A stretch of 64,000 bases of DNA from Methylobacterium sp. (GCF_028290105.1 NZ_JAQGKL010000037.1:1-64000); one strand, 5' to 3'. Positions 1-9,602 are shown, counted from the first letter of the stretch. Notes: generated by a model from the letters alone, not told the origin. Made by a program: numbers and translations.

Positions 1-2
1 TG

Positions 3-575
3 GTGGCGGCCAAGCACCAATCGGCCCTGGAGACCCTGGCCCTCGTCACGCGCTTCCCGGACTTTGCCTACATCCTGAAGCGCGAACTGCTCTGGATCCC
101 GCTGATCGGCTGGTACCTCTCACGCTCCGGCATGGTCGCCATCGATCGCAGCAAGGGCACGCGGGCGATGAGCGCCATGAACGAGGCCGCGGCCGATGCG
201 ATCCGGGACGGCCGCCAACTGATCATCTTCCCCGAAGGCACCCGCCGTGCGCCCGGCGCGGCCCCCGCCTACAAGCTCGGCATCACCCACCTCTATGCCG
301 CGCTCGGCGTCCCCTGCCTGCCTGTCGCCCTCAACACCGGCCTGCATTGGCCGCGCCGCAGCCTGCTACGGCGGCCGGGAACCTCCGTGATCGAGTTCCT
401 GGCCCCGATCCTGCCGGGCCTCGACCGCACCCATTTCCTCGATGTCGTGCAGGACCGGATCGAGACCGCCTCGAACGCGCTTCTGGCTGCCGGCCGGACT
501 GAGCTCGCGGCCCACGGGCACGCGCCGTCAGAGCCAACTTCGAAGGCGGAACGGGACGCTTCGCGCGTCGTCTGA
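3..575 (+). CDS. plsC: 1-acyl-sn-glycerol-3-phosphate acyltransferase, 5' end outside window
   Basis: PlsC-family acyltransferase, which adds the second acyl chain to lysophosphatidic acid at the inner membrane. The readable part opens at the family's first block, KHQSALE, a variant of the H-x4-D catalytic motif with Glu instead of Asp. The FPEGTR substrate-binding block follows around residue 76, and a VPCLPVALN block after it. Because the catalytic block is normally preceded by 60-80 residues including a membrane helix, the true N-terminus lies upstream of the window, and the GTG at position 3 is not the start. The C-terminal 25 residues are low-complexity and polar. Family assignment is strong; the exact acyl substrate is not shown. 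Confidence 0.88.
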   Translation: MAAKHQSALETLALVTRFPDFAYILKRELLWIPLIGWYLSRSGMVAIDRSKGTRAMSAMNEAAADAIRDGRQLIIFPEGTRRAPGAAPAYKLGITHLYAALGVPCLPVALNTGLHWPRRSLLRRPGTSVIEFLAPILPGLDRTHFLDVVQDRIETASNALLAAGRTELAAHGHAPSEPTSKAERDASRVV

Positions 576-613
576 GGACGTCTGCGACGCAGGCGCGAGG
601 CCGCGTTTCGGCT

Positions 614-622
614 TGTGGATAA
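614..622 (-). promoter_or_regulatory. Single perfect DnaA-box 9-mer
   Basis: TTATCCACA on the minus strand matches the DnaA-box consensus exactly. It lies in the comparatively AT-rich gap between the acyltransferase and the next gene. I saw no second perfect box nearby, so it is not evidence for a replication origin. It may be a regulatory or titration site, or chance. Confidence 0.35.
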
Positions 623-690
623 CTCGTGTCATCCCTATCTAAATGGAGGCGGGGCGTCGTCCTTGACGCCAACGAAACGTTAAGATTAAT

Positions 691-1146
691 GTGGAACAAA
701 TGGCGAACAAGAGAGCCCTGTCCTGGTCGGCCGCACTCCGCGACTTGAAGGACGATCGAGCCCGGAGACGTGACGTGCGCGAGGAACGCCTGAGGACGAC
801 GGCCGGCTTGCGCGGCACCCCAGCCCTGGTGCTGAGCGCGTGGCGCGGACGTTCCGGCCGCCGCTACGTGGTCGGCATCCACGAACTGGCCGAGCCGGAG
901 CTGGACGACATGGGCGAGGCGGTGGTCCTGGCCGTACGCCGCGACGCCACCGGAATCGGCGAACTGGTCTCCGTCGCCTCCGCGGGCCAAAGCCCGCGCG
1001 AGCGCCTGCACAGCAACTGGATCGCCCGCGCCCGGCACAAGGGTGCCACGGAGATGCACGTCCATCGGCTCGCCGAAGACGAGGCCGAGCGCGAGGCGAT
1101 CGTGGCCGACCTCGGCGCCGATCAGAAAGCCGACGCCGCGCACTGA
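691..1146 (+). CDS. Hypothetical protein, 151 aa
   Basis: I do not recognise this protein. It has a basic N-terminus (about residues 1-35, many Arg and Lys) and then a compact region with the segments LVLSAWRGRSGRRYVVGIHEL and EAVVLAVRRDATGIGELVSVAS, which read like beta-strands. It ends in an acidic helical stretch. There is no signal peptide or membrane segment. The start is either GTG at 691 or ATG at 700; no clear ribosome-binding site decides it. The codon pattern is strongly GC3, like its neighbours, so it is probably a real gene. No function is proposed. Confidence 0.6.
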   Translation: MEQMANKRALSWSAALRDLKDDRARRRDVREERLRTTAGLRGTPALVLSAWRGRSGRRYVVGIHELAEPELDDMGEAVVLAVRRDATGIGELVSVASAGQSPRERLHSNWIARARHKGATEMHVHRLAEDEAEREAIVADLGADQKADAAH

Positions 1147-1302
1147 TCGCGGCGTCGCCACCCCCTGATATCGTGAGCGCATGTTCGGGGCCTCGCAGCA
1201 GGCCCGCCATGCTTTCGCCGTCGAGACCCTGCCAAGCCTTGTCCCCGGGACGCTCATAATGAGGGCGCGGTCCCCGATGCGAGCGCAGGACACGAAAACC
1301 CG

Positions 1303-2388
1303 ATGGCGCAGAGTCCGACCCCGGCCCGTCCCCCTTCGCGCAAGGGACTGTTTCTTCCCTACATCCTGCTCGCCGCCCTGGTGATCGCCTGGTCGATCGG
1401 CTGGTTCACCATCCGCCACCGGGCCGCTGCCGAGATGGATGCCTGGCTCGTCCGCGAAGAGGCCGCCGGCCGAAGCTGGACCTGCGCGGAACGCTCCATC
1501 ACCGGCTATCCGTTCCGGATCGAACTGCGCTGCGCCTCCCTCGCCTTTGCCCGCTCCGACAGCCGCTTCACCCTCGGGCCGGTGACGGCGGTGGTGCAGG
1601 TCTACCAGCCGCGCCAGGGCATTCTCGAAGTCGCGGGGCCCTTCCACGTGGAGCAGGGCGACCTCACCGCTGACGCGACCTGGACCTCACTGGAGGGCAG
1701 CTTCCACGGCGCCTCCGACGGCTTCGTGCGCGCTTCCCTGGTGGCGGACGGCGCCAAGGGCAGCGTGCGGGATGCCGGCGCGGACCCGATCGATTTCGAC
1801 ACCAAGCACCTCGAGTTCCACGCCCGTCCGACACCGGGTCGCTTTGCGTCCGACGGCGCCGTCGACACCAGCCTGCGCCTGACCCAGATCCGCCTGCCGC
1901 TGGCCGACGCGGCCCTGGGCAATGCCGATCCGGCGGATCTCGCCCTGGACGCCACGATCAACCGGGCCACCACCCTGAGTACCGGCACGATCGCGCGCGA
2001 GCTCGACGCCTGGCGTCAGGCCGGCGGCAGCCTCGACCTGACCCTCCTGTCCCTCGTCAAGGGCGAGCGCCGGCTCCAGGCCAAGGGCACCCTCGACCTC
2101 GACGCGGCACACCGGCCGCAGGGCCAGCTCGACCTGCGCGCGGCGGGCGTGGAGGCCCTGATCGGTCAGGTCATGGGCCAGCGCTTCGGCGCGGAGAAGG
2201 GCGCGCTCATCGGCAATCTGGTGGGCCAGCTCCTCGGCGCCCGGCGGAACCAGGCCAGCGCCGAGGCCGGCGTACCCGCTCAGGGCGATGCGTCCCTGAA
2301 GGCGCTGCCGCCTCTCCGCCTCGCGGATGGCCGGGTGACGCTCGGACCGTTCCCGATCCCGAGCGTGAAGCTCCCGCCGCTCTACTAA
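1303..2388 (+). CDS. DUF2125 domain-containing protein
   Basis: A 361-residue protein with one N-terminal membrane helix (about residues 17-38, after a basic RPPSRKG) and then a long extracytoplasmic region. WTCAERSITGYPFRIELRC is the hallmark opening of the DUF2125 family. The rest is built of repeated beta-strand-like segments such as the one beginning LDLDAAHRPQG, typical of AsmA-like envelope proteins. It converges on tyrC, and the two stop regions overlap by 4 bp. This DUF2125-tyrC-hisC neighbourhood is common in Hyphomicrobiales. The biochemical role is unknown; an envelope function is inferred from topology only. Confidence 0.82.
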   Translation: MAQSPTPARPPSRKGLFLPYILLAALVIAWSIGWFTIRHRAAAEMDAWLVREEAAGRSWTCAERSITGYPFRIELRCASLAFARSDSRFTLGPVTAVVQVYQPRQGILEVAGPFHVEQGDLTADATWTSLEGSFHGASDGFVRASLVADGAKGSVRDAGADPIDFDTKHLEFHARPTPGRFASDGAVDTSLRLTQIRLPLADAALGNADPADLALDATINRATTLSTGTIARELDAWRQAGGSLDLTLLSLVKGERRLQAKGTLDLDAAHRPQGQLDLRAAGVEALIGQVMGQRFGAEKGALIGNLVGQLLGARRNQASAEAGVPAQGDASLKALPPLRLADGRVTLGPFPIPSVKLPPLY

Positions 2389-3320
2389 GCGATGTCGGGC
2401 TTCGGCTCGCTTGGGCGGGCGCGCCCGAAATCGGCCTCCGCCGTCTCCTGGCCCATGGCCACGATGCCCCGGCGGATGGCGCGGGTGCGGGTGAAGAGTT
2501 CGTGCAGCGCGTCGCCGTCACCCCAGCGGATGGCGCGGGCGAGGGCGGCGAGATCCTCGTTGAAGCGCCCGAGCATCTCCAGCACCGCCTCCCTGTTGGT
2601 CAGGAACACGTCCCGCCACATGGTCGGGTCAGAGGCCGCGATGCGGGTGAAATCGCGAAATCCGCCGGCGGAGAACTTGATCACCTCCGATTGCGTCACC
2701 GCTTCGAGATCGGCGGCGGTGCCGACGATGTTGTAGGCGATGAGGTGCGGCACGTGGCTGGTGATCGCCAGGACGAGGTCGTGATGCTCCGGCGTCATCG
2801 TCTCGACGATGGCGCGCAGGCCTTCCCAGAAGCGCTGGACCCGGGCGGTCGCCTCCGCGTCCGTGCCCTCGGTGGGCGTCAGGATGCACCAGCGCCCGGA
2901 GAACAGGGTCGAGAACCCGGCATCCGGCCCGGAATACTCGGTGCCGGCCACGGGGTGGGCGGGCACGAAATGCACGCCCTCCCGCAGGTGCGGCGCCACC
3001 GCCGCCACCACCGAGGCCTTCACGGAGCCGACATCCGAGACGATGGCGCCCGCCTTCAGGTGCGGTCCCATGATCTCGGCGACCGAGCCGACAGCACCCA
3101 CCGGCACGCACAGGATGACGAGGTCGGCCTCGGCCACGCCCGCTGCCAGGTCGTCGGTGGTCTCATCCGCGAGGTCGAGCGCGCGCACGCGCTCCAGCAC
3201 CGTGGCGTCCCGGTCGATGGCGACGATGCGCCGGGCGAGGCCGAATTGCCGGGCGCCGCGCGCGATCGAGGAGCCGATCAGCCCGAGGCCGACGATGGCG
3301 AGGGTGTCGAACTCAGGCAC
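2385..3320 (-). CDS. tyrC: Prephenate/arogenate dehydrogenase
   Basis: NAD(P)-dependent prephenate dehydrogenase family, the oxidative decarboxylation step of tyrosine synthesis. The 311-residue protein starts with a Rossmann nucleotide-binding loop GLGLIG (residues 11-16). It carries the family motif [10 protein letters not shown] at about 122-131, containing the catalytic His. The C-terminal half is the helical dimerisation domain. Its ATG overlaps the end of hisC by 8 bp, so the two are translationally coupled. With the upstream chorismate mutase and aminotransferase this forms a chorismate-to-tyrosine gene set. Sequence alone does not tell prephenate from arogenate preference; tyrC is the usual name in this clade. 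Confidence 0.9.
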   Translation of the reverse strand: MPEFDTLAIVGLGLIGSSIARGARQFGLARRIVAIDRDATVLERVRALDLADETTDDLAAGVAEADLVILCVPVGAVGSVAEIMGPHLKAGAIVSDVGSVKASVVAAVAPHLREGVHFVPAHPVAGTEYSGPDAGFSTLFSGRWCILTPTEGTDAEATARVQRFWEGLRAIVETMTPEHHDLVLAITSHVPHLIAYNIVGTAADLEAVTQSEVIKFSAGGFRDFTRIAASDPTMWRDVFLTNREAVLEMLGRFNEDLAALARAIRWGDGDALHELFTRTRAIRRGIVAMGQETAEADFGRARPSEPKPDIA

Positions 3321-4437
3321 CCCGCTCGTCCTGCACGAAGGCGGTCAGCGCGGCGAGGAAGGCGCCGTTGGCCTCCGCACTTCCGATGGTGACGCGAAGC
3401 GCATCGGGCAGTCCGTAGGACGAGACCCGGCGGGTGATGACACCGTGTGCCGAGAGGAACGCGTCCGCGTCCGCCGCCGAGCGGCCCGGCGTGTCGGGGA
3501 AGTGGACGAGGATGAAGTTGGCGACGCTCGGGGTCACGGTGAGGCCGAGGTCCCGCACCGCTTCGCTCATGCGGCCGAGCCAGGTGTCGTTGTGCGCCAT
3601 GGCCGCGGCCACGTGTGCATCGTCCGCGATGGCGGCTGCGCCCGCCGCGATGCCGGCGCCCGACAGGTTGAACGGCCCCCGGATGCGGTTGAGCGCATCG
3701 ACCACCTCGGCCGGGCCGACCATCCAGCCGATGCGGAGCGCGGCGAGACCGTGGATCTTCGAGAAGGTCCGGGTCATCACGACGTTGTTGGCCTCGAGCA
3801 CCAAGTCGAGGCCGGAGGCATAGTCGTTCGCCCGCACGTACTCGGCATAAGCCCCGTCGAGGACGAGGAGGACGTGGGGCGGCAGGCCCGCATGCAGGCG
3901 CCGCACCTCGTCGAAGGGCAGGTAGGTGCCGGTCGGGTTGTTGGGGTTGGCGAGGTACAGGATCTTGGTGCGCGGCGTGACGGCGGCGAGCAGCGCGTCG
4001 ACGTCGGCGCGCAGGTCGCGCTCCTCGACCACCACGGGCGTGCCCCCGGCGGCCAGGATCGCGATCCGGTAGACCAGGAAGCCGTGTTCGGTGAAGATGC
4101 CCTCGTCCCCGGCGCCGAGATACGCGTAGGCGAGGAAGGACAGCAGCTCGTCCGAGCCGGCGCCGCAGACGATGCGCGCCGGATCGAGGCCGTAGCGCGC
4201 CGCGATCGCCTCGCGGAGCTGACGGGAGGTGCCGTCCGGATAGAGCTCGAGCTTGGCCGCCTCGGCCCTCATCGCCGCCACCGCCTTCGGGCTGGGCCCC
4301 AGCGGCGTCTCGTTGGAGGAGAGCTTGTGCACCTTCGCATGGCCCGGCGCGCCGCTCTTGCCGGGCACGTAGGCCTCGATGGCGAGGACGCCGGGGCGGG
4401 GCACCGGGCGTGAAGGGGCGAGGGGGGCAGAGGACAT
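3313..4437 (-). CDS. hisC: Histidinol-phosphate / aromatic aminotransferase
   Basis: Class I/II PLP-dependent aminotransferase of the HisC group. Histidinol-phosphate and aromatic-keto-acid transamination overlap in this group. The chosen ATG at 4437 gives 374 residues, the family's usual length. [14 protein letters not shown] (about 37-50) is the typical HisC opening, NPNNPTG lies at 164-170, and the PLP lysine is in SKIHG (Lys227). Its position between chorismate mutase and tyrC suggests that it also makes tyrosine or phenylalanine precursors; that is inference. The open frame continues about 1 kb upstream of the ATG, but that stretch is an antisense-like GC-rich shadow of the next gene. 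Confidence 0.9.
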   Translation of the reverse strand: MSSAPLAPSRPVPRPGVLAIEAYVPGKSGAPGHAKVHKLSSNETPLGPSPKAVAAMRAEAAKLELYPDGTSRQLREAIAARYGLDPARIVCGAGSDELLSFLAYAYLGAGDEGIFTEHGFLVYRIAILAAGGTPVVVEERDLRADVDALLAAVTPRTKILYLANPNNPTGTYLPFDEVRRLHAGLPPHVLLVLDGAYAEYVRANDYASGLDLVLEANNVVMTRTFSKIHGLAALRIGWMVGPAEVVDALNRIRGPFNLSGAGIAAGAAAIADDAHVAAAMAHNDTWLGRMSEAVRDLGLTVTPSVANFILVHFPDTPGRSAADADAFLSAHGVITRRVSSYGLPDALRVTIGSAEANGAFLAALTAFVQDERGA

Positions 4438-4526
4438 GAGGGCGGCCACTTGATGTGCGAACCGCCCGTCTAACAAAGCTTGCCCGGCTTTGCGAGCATC
4501 GCGGGGCCGGGCCGGCGATGCGCGCC

Positions 4527-5516
4527 TCAGGCCGCCGCGATCTCGGCCAGGAGCGCGTCGGAGATCGTCAGCCCCTCCATGCGCGCCCGCGCCCTCAGGG
4601 CGAGGCGCCGGCTGCCCGGCAGGCGGGCGCCCTCCTGTTCTTCGATGGATCCGGCCAGCACGCCGAACCGCTCCACCGCATCGCCCGCGAAGGCGTTCGC
4701 GTCGAGGGCGAGGATGAGCTGGCCGGTGCCGGGCGGGTCGCCGGCCGCGTCGAGGAACGAGGCCGCCTCGCCGGCAAAGTGCGCGCCCACCAGCCCCGCG
4801 GCCAGGATCTCGACCATGAGCGCGAGGGCGATGCCCTTGGCGTCGCCGAGGGGCAGCATCGTGCCGGCCAGGGCCCGGTCGGGATCGGTGGTGGGCCGGC
4901 CCTCGGCATCGAGCGCCCAGTCCTCGGGGATCGCCTCGCCGCGTTGGCGGGCGCCCACGATGGCGCCGCGCGCCACCTTCGAGAGCGAGAGATCGACGAC
5001 GATGGGCGGCCGGCCGGCCAAGGGGGCGGCGAAGGCGATGGGGTTCGTGCCCAGGACGGCACGCGCGCCGCCCCAGGGCGCCATGGCGGCGGGGGTGTTG
5101 GCGAACAGGATGGCCACGAGGCCCTGCTCGGCCAGGGCTTCCACGGGGCGCCCGGCGCCGCCGCAATGGTGCGAGCGGCGGATGCCGGCCGCCGCGATCC
5201 CTTGCGCGCGCGCGATCCCGGGGAGATGCGCCACGGCCGCGTCGAGGGCCGGATAGGCGAAGCCGTGCGCGGCATCCACGGCGAGTAGCCCCGGCCGCGG
5301 GCGCGTCATCGCGACGAGCGCTTCGCCCACGACCTTGCCCGTCCGGACCTGGGCGGCATAGGCCGGCACCCGCGACAGGCCGTGCCCCTTCAGGCCGTCG
5401 GCCTCGGCGCCCACGAGCGCACGGGCGGTGCTGTCGGCCGCCACCGGCGCGGTCCCGCAACGGACCAGCGCCGCCGCCACGAGGTCGTGGGCCTGCTCCA
5501 GGGTCAGGGTCGGCAT
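4527..5516 (-). CDS. Ldh2 (malate/L-lactate dehydrogenase) family oxidoreductase
   Basis: A 329-residue NAD(P)H-dependent 2-oxoacid or imine reductase of the Ldh2/YlbC family. This fold is unrelated to classic lactate dehydrogenase. Visible family features are [11 protein letters not shown] (about 40-49, with the conserved His45), [23 protein letters not shown] and [12 protein letters not shown]. Known members act on malate, lactate, ureidoglycolate, 2,3-diketogulonate or piperideine-2-carboxylate; the substrate cannot be read from sequence. It sits 44 bp downstream of chorismate mutase and 89 bp upstream of hisC on the same strand, so it appears to have been inserted into the aromatic operon. 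Confidence 0.85.
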   Translation of the reverse strand: MPTLTLEQAHDLVAAALVRCGTAPVAADSTARALVGAEADGLKGHGLSRVPAYAAQVRTGKVVGEALVAMTRPRPGLLAVDAAHGFAYPALDAAVAHLPGIARAQGIAAAGIRRSHHCGGAGRPVEALAEQGLVAILFANTPAAMAPWGGARAVLGTNPIAFAAPLAGRPPIVVDLSLSKVARGAIVGARQRGEAIPEDWALDAEGRPTTDPDRALAGTMLPLGDAKGIALALMVEILAAGLVGAHFAGEAASFLDAAGDPPGTGQLILALDANAFAGDAVERFGVLAGSIEEQEGARLPGSRRLALRARARMEGLTISDALLAEIAAA

Positions 5517-5560
5517 GGCCGCGCCTCCGTCACGTCGGTCCGATCCGAATCCCGGTCGCC

Positions 5561-6460
5561 CTAGACCCGGAAGCGGGCGGCGTGGCTGCCGATTTCGTCG
5601 AGGGCTTCGGGGGCGGCGCCGGCGCGGGTCAGGGCCTCGTGCAATTGCCGGGTGCCGACGCCGCCGGGCACGGCGAGGAGCAGGCAGTGGCCTTTGCCTT
5701 GGCCCTCCCCTTGGCCCTCCCCTTCGCCTGGGCCTCGCGGGGCGCGGGCCACGACCTCGCCGTAGAGGTCCTGCAGGGCGCGGGCCGCCTCCGGCGCCCA
5801 GGCGCCGACGCGGGTGGCGTGCAGGACCCAGTCGCGCTGGGCGGCGGCCGGATCGTCGAGGGGGTTGGAGACCACGAAGACGGGCGTGCCGGCCGGATGG
5901 GTGGGCCGCTCGATGAAGGGCAGGCGCGCGATGACCTTGGGGCGGCCCTCCCCGACGAGGCCCTCCCACCATGGCGCCGCGTCGGAGGAGGCGCCCGAGC
6001 CGTCGGGATCGAGGCGGAAGATGCCGAGATCCCCGCGCGAAGCGGCCACCGCCTCGATCACCGCGAGGCAGGTCGGATGGGCTCGGTAGGGCACCGTGAA
6101 GCCGAAATGGAAGCGGGCGGAATCGCGCATCGGCGCGTCGCCGCCCGAGATGTCGGCATGCACCGAGAACGGCGCCTGCACGTAGGTGAAGGTGGCGATG
6201 ATGACCCGCCAGATGCCCTCCACGGTGTCCAGCGGCAGGAGCCCGCGATGGCGCTCGGCGACACGGCGCATCATCGAGGCCTCGCGCCCGGGCCGGAAGG
6301 CCGAGCCGGTGGCCGAGGTGCGCTTGACCGCGATCAGCTGGTCGATGATCGAGCCGCGCTGGATCAGCAGGGCATGCATCTCGGCATCGATCCGGTCGAT
6401 CTCGGCGCGCAGGTCGCCGAGGTTGTCGAGGGGCGGCGCGGGTCTCGTGGTGAAGCGCAT
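5561..6460 (-). CDS. Chorismate mutase-domain protein
   Basis: The N-terminal about 90 residues form an AroQ-type chorismate mutase domain, converting chorismate to prephenate. Its signature is DLRAEIDRIDAEMHALLIQR followed by IAVKR and FRPGREASMMRRV, where the charged active-site residues lie. The remaining about 200 residues resemble a degenerate prephenate-dehydratase/ACT-like region without recognisable catalytic motifs. Near residue 250 there is a striking Gly-Glu-Gln linker (GEGEGQGEGQGKG) encoded by short direct repeats. I chose ATG 6460 because the longer frame upstream is arginine-rich and unlike the family. It is the first gene of the aromatic operon with the Ldh2 gene, hisC and tyrC. 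Confidence 0.82.
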   Translation of the reverse strand: MRFTTRPAPPLDNLGDLRAEIDRIDAEMHALLIQRGSIIDQLIAVKRTSATGSAFRPGREASMMRRVAERHRGLLPLDTVEGIWRVIIATFTYVQAPFSVHADISGGDAPMRDSARFHFGFTVPYRAHPTCLAVIEAVAASRGDLGIFRLDPDGSGASSDAAPWWEGLVGEGRPKVIARLPFIERPTHPAGTPVFVVSNPLDDPAAAQRDWVLHATRVGAWAPEAARALQDLYGEVVARAPRGPGEGEGQGEGQGKGHCLLLAVPGGVGTRQLHEALTRAGAAPEALDEIGSHAARFRV

Positions 6461-6811
6461 GCGGGGCTCGCGAGGGTCCGGGGAACGAGGTCGGTCGATC
6501 GCGACGGGGTCTCGCCTCCCCGTCATCGCCGCCCGGTCTACGATCGCACGCGGCCAAGGGCCAGAGCCGTTTCCGTTTGGATGAAAACGGTTCTCCTGTG
6601 CCGGGCGGATGCGGTCTCCTCGGATGAGCCGGATCGACGTCGCGCAAAGGCGCGTCCGAGCAGCGCGTGACACCGCTCCCCTTTCGTTGACGCGTGAGGG
6701 TCCGCACACTACCTCAACGGCTGATGTCGCACGGCCCTCTCGCGCATGGCATACCAAGCCATCCGCCTGTTACCCTTGGGGGCCAATGCGTTGCCTCCTC
6801 CAACCCGCCCC
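6461..6811. other. Divergent intergenic region, chorismate mutase / metX
   Basis: This 351-bp stretch separates two divergently read genes and should hold both promoters. TTGACG at about 6687, followed 17 bp later by TACCTC, is a weak sigma70-like pair pointing toward metX. I looked for a SAM-II riboswitch, which often precedes metX/metA in this order of bacteria, and did not find its conserved pairing or the TTAAA and CTAAAG motifs. An in-frame ATG at 6746 would lengthen MetX by 22 residues that do not resemble the family. Confidence 0.5.
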
Positions 6812-8029
6812 ATGACCATGTCGCTGGATACCGCCATCAAGCCCGGCACACCCGAGGACGACGCGGCCCGCGCCGACGCGCCGGGCCTGGAGGTGTCGCA
6901 AGCCCGCGAGCCGAAGGGGCTCGTGGCGCAGTTCGGCCTCGACGAACCCCTGGCGATGGATGCGGGCGTGCAACTGGCGCCGTTCCAGATCGCCTACCAG
7001 ACGGCGGGCACCCTCAACGCGGCACGCTCCAATGCCGTCCTGATCTGCCACGCGCTCACCGGCGATCAGCACTTCGCCCATACCCACCCGGTGACGGGCA
7101 AGCGTGGCTGGTGGGAGACCCTGGTGGGGCCGGGCAAGCCCGTCGACACCGACCGCTACTTCGTAATCTGCTCGAACGTCGTCGGCTCCTGCATGGGCTC
7201 CACCGGCCCCGCCTCGATCGATCCGGCGACGAACCGCGCTTACGGCCTCGACTTCCCGCTGGTGACCATTCGTGACATGGTCCGCGCCCAGGCGATGCTG
7301 CTGGATCGGCTCGGCATCCGGGACCTGTTCCTGTGCATCGGCGGCTCCATGGGCGGCATGCAGGTGCTGCAATGGGCGGCGAGCTACCCCGAGCGGGTCT
7401 TCGCCGCCATGCCGATCGCCACGGGCCCGCGCCACTCGGCCCAGAACATCGCCTTCCACGAGGTCGGCCGGCAGGCGATCATGGCCGACCCGGCCTGGGC
7501 GGAGGGGCGCTACCTCGAAGCGGGCACCCGGCCGGCCAAGGGCCTCGGCGTCGCCCGCATGGGCGCGCACATCACCTACCTGTCGGAGCCGGCCCTGCAC
7601 CGCAAGTTCGGCCGCCGCTTCCAGGGTGGCTCGGCCCCGACCTTCTCGTTCAACGCCGACTTCCAGATCGAGAGCTACCTGCGCCACCAGGGCCTCAGCT
7701 TCGTCGAGCGCTTCGACGCCAACGCCTACCTCTACCTCACCCGCGCGATGGATTACTTCGATCTGGCCGCCGACAAGGGCGGCGTGCTGGCCAATGCCTT
7801 CAAGGGCACGAAGACCCGCTTCTGCGTGATGTCCTTCACCTCCGACTGGCTGTTCCCGACCTCGGAATCCCGCGCCATCGTCCACGCCCTGAACGCGGCC
7901 TCCGCCCCCGTCGCCTTCGTCGAGGTGGAGAGCGACAAGGGGCACGACGCGTTCCTGCTCGACGAGCCGGTGATGTTCGCCGCCGCGCGGGGCTTCATCG
8001 ACGCGGCCGCCCGGGCGCGCGGCCTGTGA
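6812..8029 (+). CDS. metX: Homoserine O-acetyltransferase
   Basis: Alpha/beta-hydrolase-fold acyltransferase that activates homoserine with acetyl-CoA for methionine synthesis. With ATG 6812 it has 405 residues. The nucleophile elbow is GGSMGGM (Ser179); the catalytic Asp lies in SDWLFP and the His in KGHDAFL near the C-terminus. [12 protein letters not shown] and the opening segment with [12 protein letters not shown] are standard MetX blocks. The stop codon overlaps the GTG start of metW, so the two are coupled. Some alphaproteobacterial MetX enzymes prefer succinyl-CoA; sequence reading alone does not decide this. Confidence 0.95.
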   Translation: MTMSLDTAIKPGTPEDDAARADAPGLEVSQAREPKGLVAQFGLDEPLAMDAGVQLAPFQIAYQTAGTLNAARSNAVLICHALTGDQHFAHTHPVTGKRGWWETLVGPGKPVDTDRYFVICSNVVGSCMGSTGPASIDPATNRAYGLDFPLVTIRDMVRAQAMLLDRLGIRDLFLCIGGSMGGMQVLQWAASYPERVFAAMPIATGPRHSAQNIAFHEVGRQAIMADPAWAEGRYLEAGTRPAKGLGVARMGAHITYLSEPALHRKFGRRFQGGSAPTFSFNADFQIESYLRHQGLSFVERFDANAYLYLTRAMDYFDLAADKGGVLANAFKGTKTRFCVMSFTSDWLFPTSESRAIVHALNAASAPVAFVEVESDKGHDAFLLDEPVMFAAARGFIDAAARARGL

Positions 8030-8721
8030 CGGACCCGCAGGCCAGCTTGGCCCGGCCCTGGGAAGCGGCCGAGACCCTGCCGCGCGGGGAGGCCGGCAGC
8101 ACCCGCGTCGACCACCTCGTGGTGCTCGACCTCGTGCTGCCGAACGCCCGCGTCCTCGACATCGGCTGCGGCGACGGGGGCTTGCTGGCGCTGCTGCGCG
8201 ACCGGCGGGGCGTCGACGGGCGCGGCATCGAACTCTCGCGCGAGGGCGTGAACGCCTGCCTCGCCCGGGGCCTGCCGGTGATCCAGGGCGACGCCGACAC
8301 CGATCTGGCGAATTACCCCGACGACGCCTTCGACGTGGTGGTTTTGTCCCAGACCATCCAGGCCACCCGCAACCCGCGCATCGTGCTCGAACACCTCCTG
8401 CGCATCGGACGCCAAGTCATCATCTCGTTCCCAAATTTCGGGCATTGGCGCGTGCGCTCGGAGCTCGCCCTGCGGGGGCGCATGCCGGTCACCGCCCTGA
8501 TGCCGGAGGAATGGTACGAGACGCAGAACATCCATCACTGCACCATCCGCGACTTCGTCGGCCTGTGCCGGACGGTGAATGCCGAAATCGAGAAGGCGAC
8601 GGCCCTCGACGCGCGGGGCCGCCCGATGCGGTTCTCGATGCCCTGGTGGGTCTGGAACCTGATGGGCGCGCAGGGCGTGTTCCTGCTGCGGCGCGGTGGG
8701 ACGGGCGACCCGAGCCCTTGA
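8026..8721 (+). CDS. metW: Methionine biosynthesis protein MetW
   Basis: A 231-residue protein of the MetW family, a SAM-binding methyltransferase fold that accompanies MetX and is needed for its full activity in several proteobacteria. The SAM loop is [11 protein letters not shown]; downstream are [13 protein letters not shown], then [13 protein letters not shown] and [20 protein letters not shown], which are diagnostic MetW blocks. The GTG start at 8026 lies inside the metX stop (GTGA overlap). The last 10 residues are a polar tail. Methyl transfer has not been the accepted role of the family; regulation of or partnership with MetX is more likely. Confidence 0.92.
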   Translation: MTDPQASLARPWEAAETLPRGEAGSTRVDHLVVLDLVLPNARVLDIGCGDGGLLALLRDRRGVDGRGIELSREGVNACLARGLPVIQGDADTDLANYPDDAFDVVVLSQTIQATRNPRIVLEHLLRIGRQVIISFPNFGHWRVRSELALRGRMPVTALMPEEWYETQNIHHCTIRDFVGLCRTVNAEIEKATALDARGRPMRFSMPWWVWNLMGAQGVFLLRRGGTGDPSP

Positions 8722-8731
8722 GCCGGGCTCC

Positions 8732-8747
8732 TGTTGCACGTGAAAAC
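8732..8747. promoter_or_regulatory. Degenerate parS-like 16-mer
   Basis: TGTTGCACGTGAAAAC matches 13 of 16 positions of the parS consensus TGTTTCACGTGAAACA. It occupies the 28-bp gap between convergent metW and the BioC-like gene. A secondary ParB-binding role is possible but weakly supported so far from parAB (about 24 kb). Confidence 0.3.
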
Positions 8748-8749
8748 TC

Positions 8750-9517
8750 TTAACCCTGCCCGGTGCGCCGCATGAGCAGGGTCGCGACCTCGTAGGTCAC
8801 TTCCGACCCATCGCCCTCGAATTGCCGCAGGACGCGACGCAGGGCGCCCGGTGACAGGGGTTGCCCGCCGCCCGGCGTGTGGGCGCCGATGGCTCGCAGT
8901 GCGCCGAGGAACGCGCGGCCATCGACGTGGCGCTCGACCATGGGCGCGACCGCGACGGTGAGCGTGCAGCCTGGAATCGTCAGAGCCGCGAGATCCGCGA
9001 GGGAGGGATACAGGGGCGTCGCCGCCTCGAACCCCAGGGCGGCATGCGCGGCCCGCCATTCGGCGAAGGTGCCCGAGGCCAGGGTCGCCACCGCCAGCAG
9101 GCCACCGGGGGCCAGGAGCGCGCCGAGCCGCGCCAGGGTGCCCGGCAGATCCTCGAACCATTGCGCCGCGAGGCTGGAGGCGATGAGGTCGAAGCCGGGC
9201 GCGAGGCAGGGCCGCTCGCCATCCATGGCGACGAAGCGCAGGTCCGGCGCGTCCGCGAGCCGGCTCCGGCAGCGCAGGATCATGCCGGGGGCGATGTCGG
9301 AGGCGACCAGCGTACCCCCCGTCCCGAGCCGGAGCAGGGCGGCCGTCAGCAGACCGGTGCCGCAGCCGACTTCGAGGATGCGCGGGTTCGCGGCCAGGGC
9401 TTCCACGCCGATGCGCTGGGCGAGCCGCCCGGCGACCGCGGCCTGGATCGCGGCCGCGCCGTCATAACCTTCGGCCCCGTCGAAGGCCCGGGCCACAGCC
9501 TGTTTCCAGGAACGCAT
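8750..9517 (-). CDS. BioC-like SAM-dependent methyltransferase
   Basis: Class I methyltransferase of about 255 residues. VARAFDGAEGYDGAAAIQ near the N-terminus followed by LEVGCGTGLLTAALL resembles the malonyl-ACP O-methyltransferase BioC, the entry enzyme of biotin synthesis. A Gly-rich LGALLAPGGLLAVATLASG post-motif follows. No biotin genes are adjacent here, so the BioC role is an inference from similarity of the opening block. ATG 9517 is preferred; an in-frame ATG at 9586 would add 23 residues. It is convergent with metW, 28 bp apart. Confidence 0.75.
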   Translation of the reverse strand: MRSWKQAVARAFDGAEGYDGAAAIQAAVAGRLAQRIGVEALAANPRILEVGCGTGLLTAALLRLGTGGTLVASDIAPGMILRCRSRLADAPDLRFVAMDGERPCLAPGFDLIASSLAAQWFEDLPGTLARLGALLAPGGLLAVATLASGTFAEWRAAHAALGFEAATPLYPSLADLAALTIPGCTLTVAVAPMVERHVDGRAFLGALRAIGAHTPGGGQPLSPGALRRVLRQFEGDGSEVTYEVATLLMRRTGQG

Positions 9518-9602
9518 CGGGGCTGCCGTCGGACCTACATGCAGGGGATCGCGCCGCGCGATAGCGCCTGCGCAGGATCGGCTCAAGCTTGTCGGGGTCG
9601 GG

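Noticed and set aside
576..690. Replication origin suggested by a perfect DnaA box
   Set aside because: Only one box, no cluster and no AT-rich unwinding element; a single 9-mer can occur by chance.
1640..1655. parS-like CACGTG match in the DUF2125 gene (CCTTCCACGTGGAGCA, about 1640-1655)
   Set aside because: Only the TTCCACGTGGA core matches and the position is far from parAB; coding sequence explains it.
2809..4413. Long plus-strand frame antisense to tyrC and hisC
   Set aside because: It is an Arg/Gly-rich GC shadow with no recognisable family; the minus-strand genes have clear motifs.
6690..6811. SAM-II riboswitch upstream of metX
   Set aside because: The conserved pseudoknot elements (ACGTTAAA and CTAAAG-like strings) are absent; only a short ATGGC/GCCAT pair is seen.
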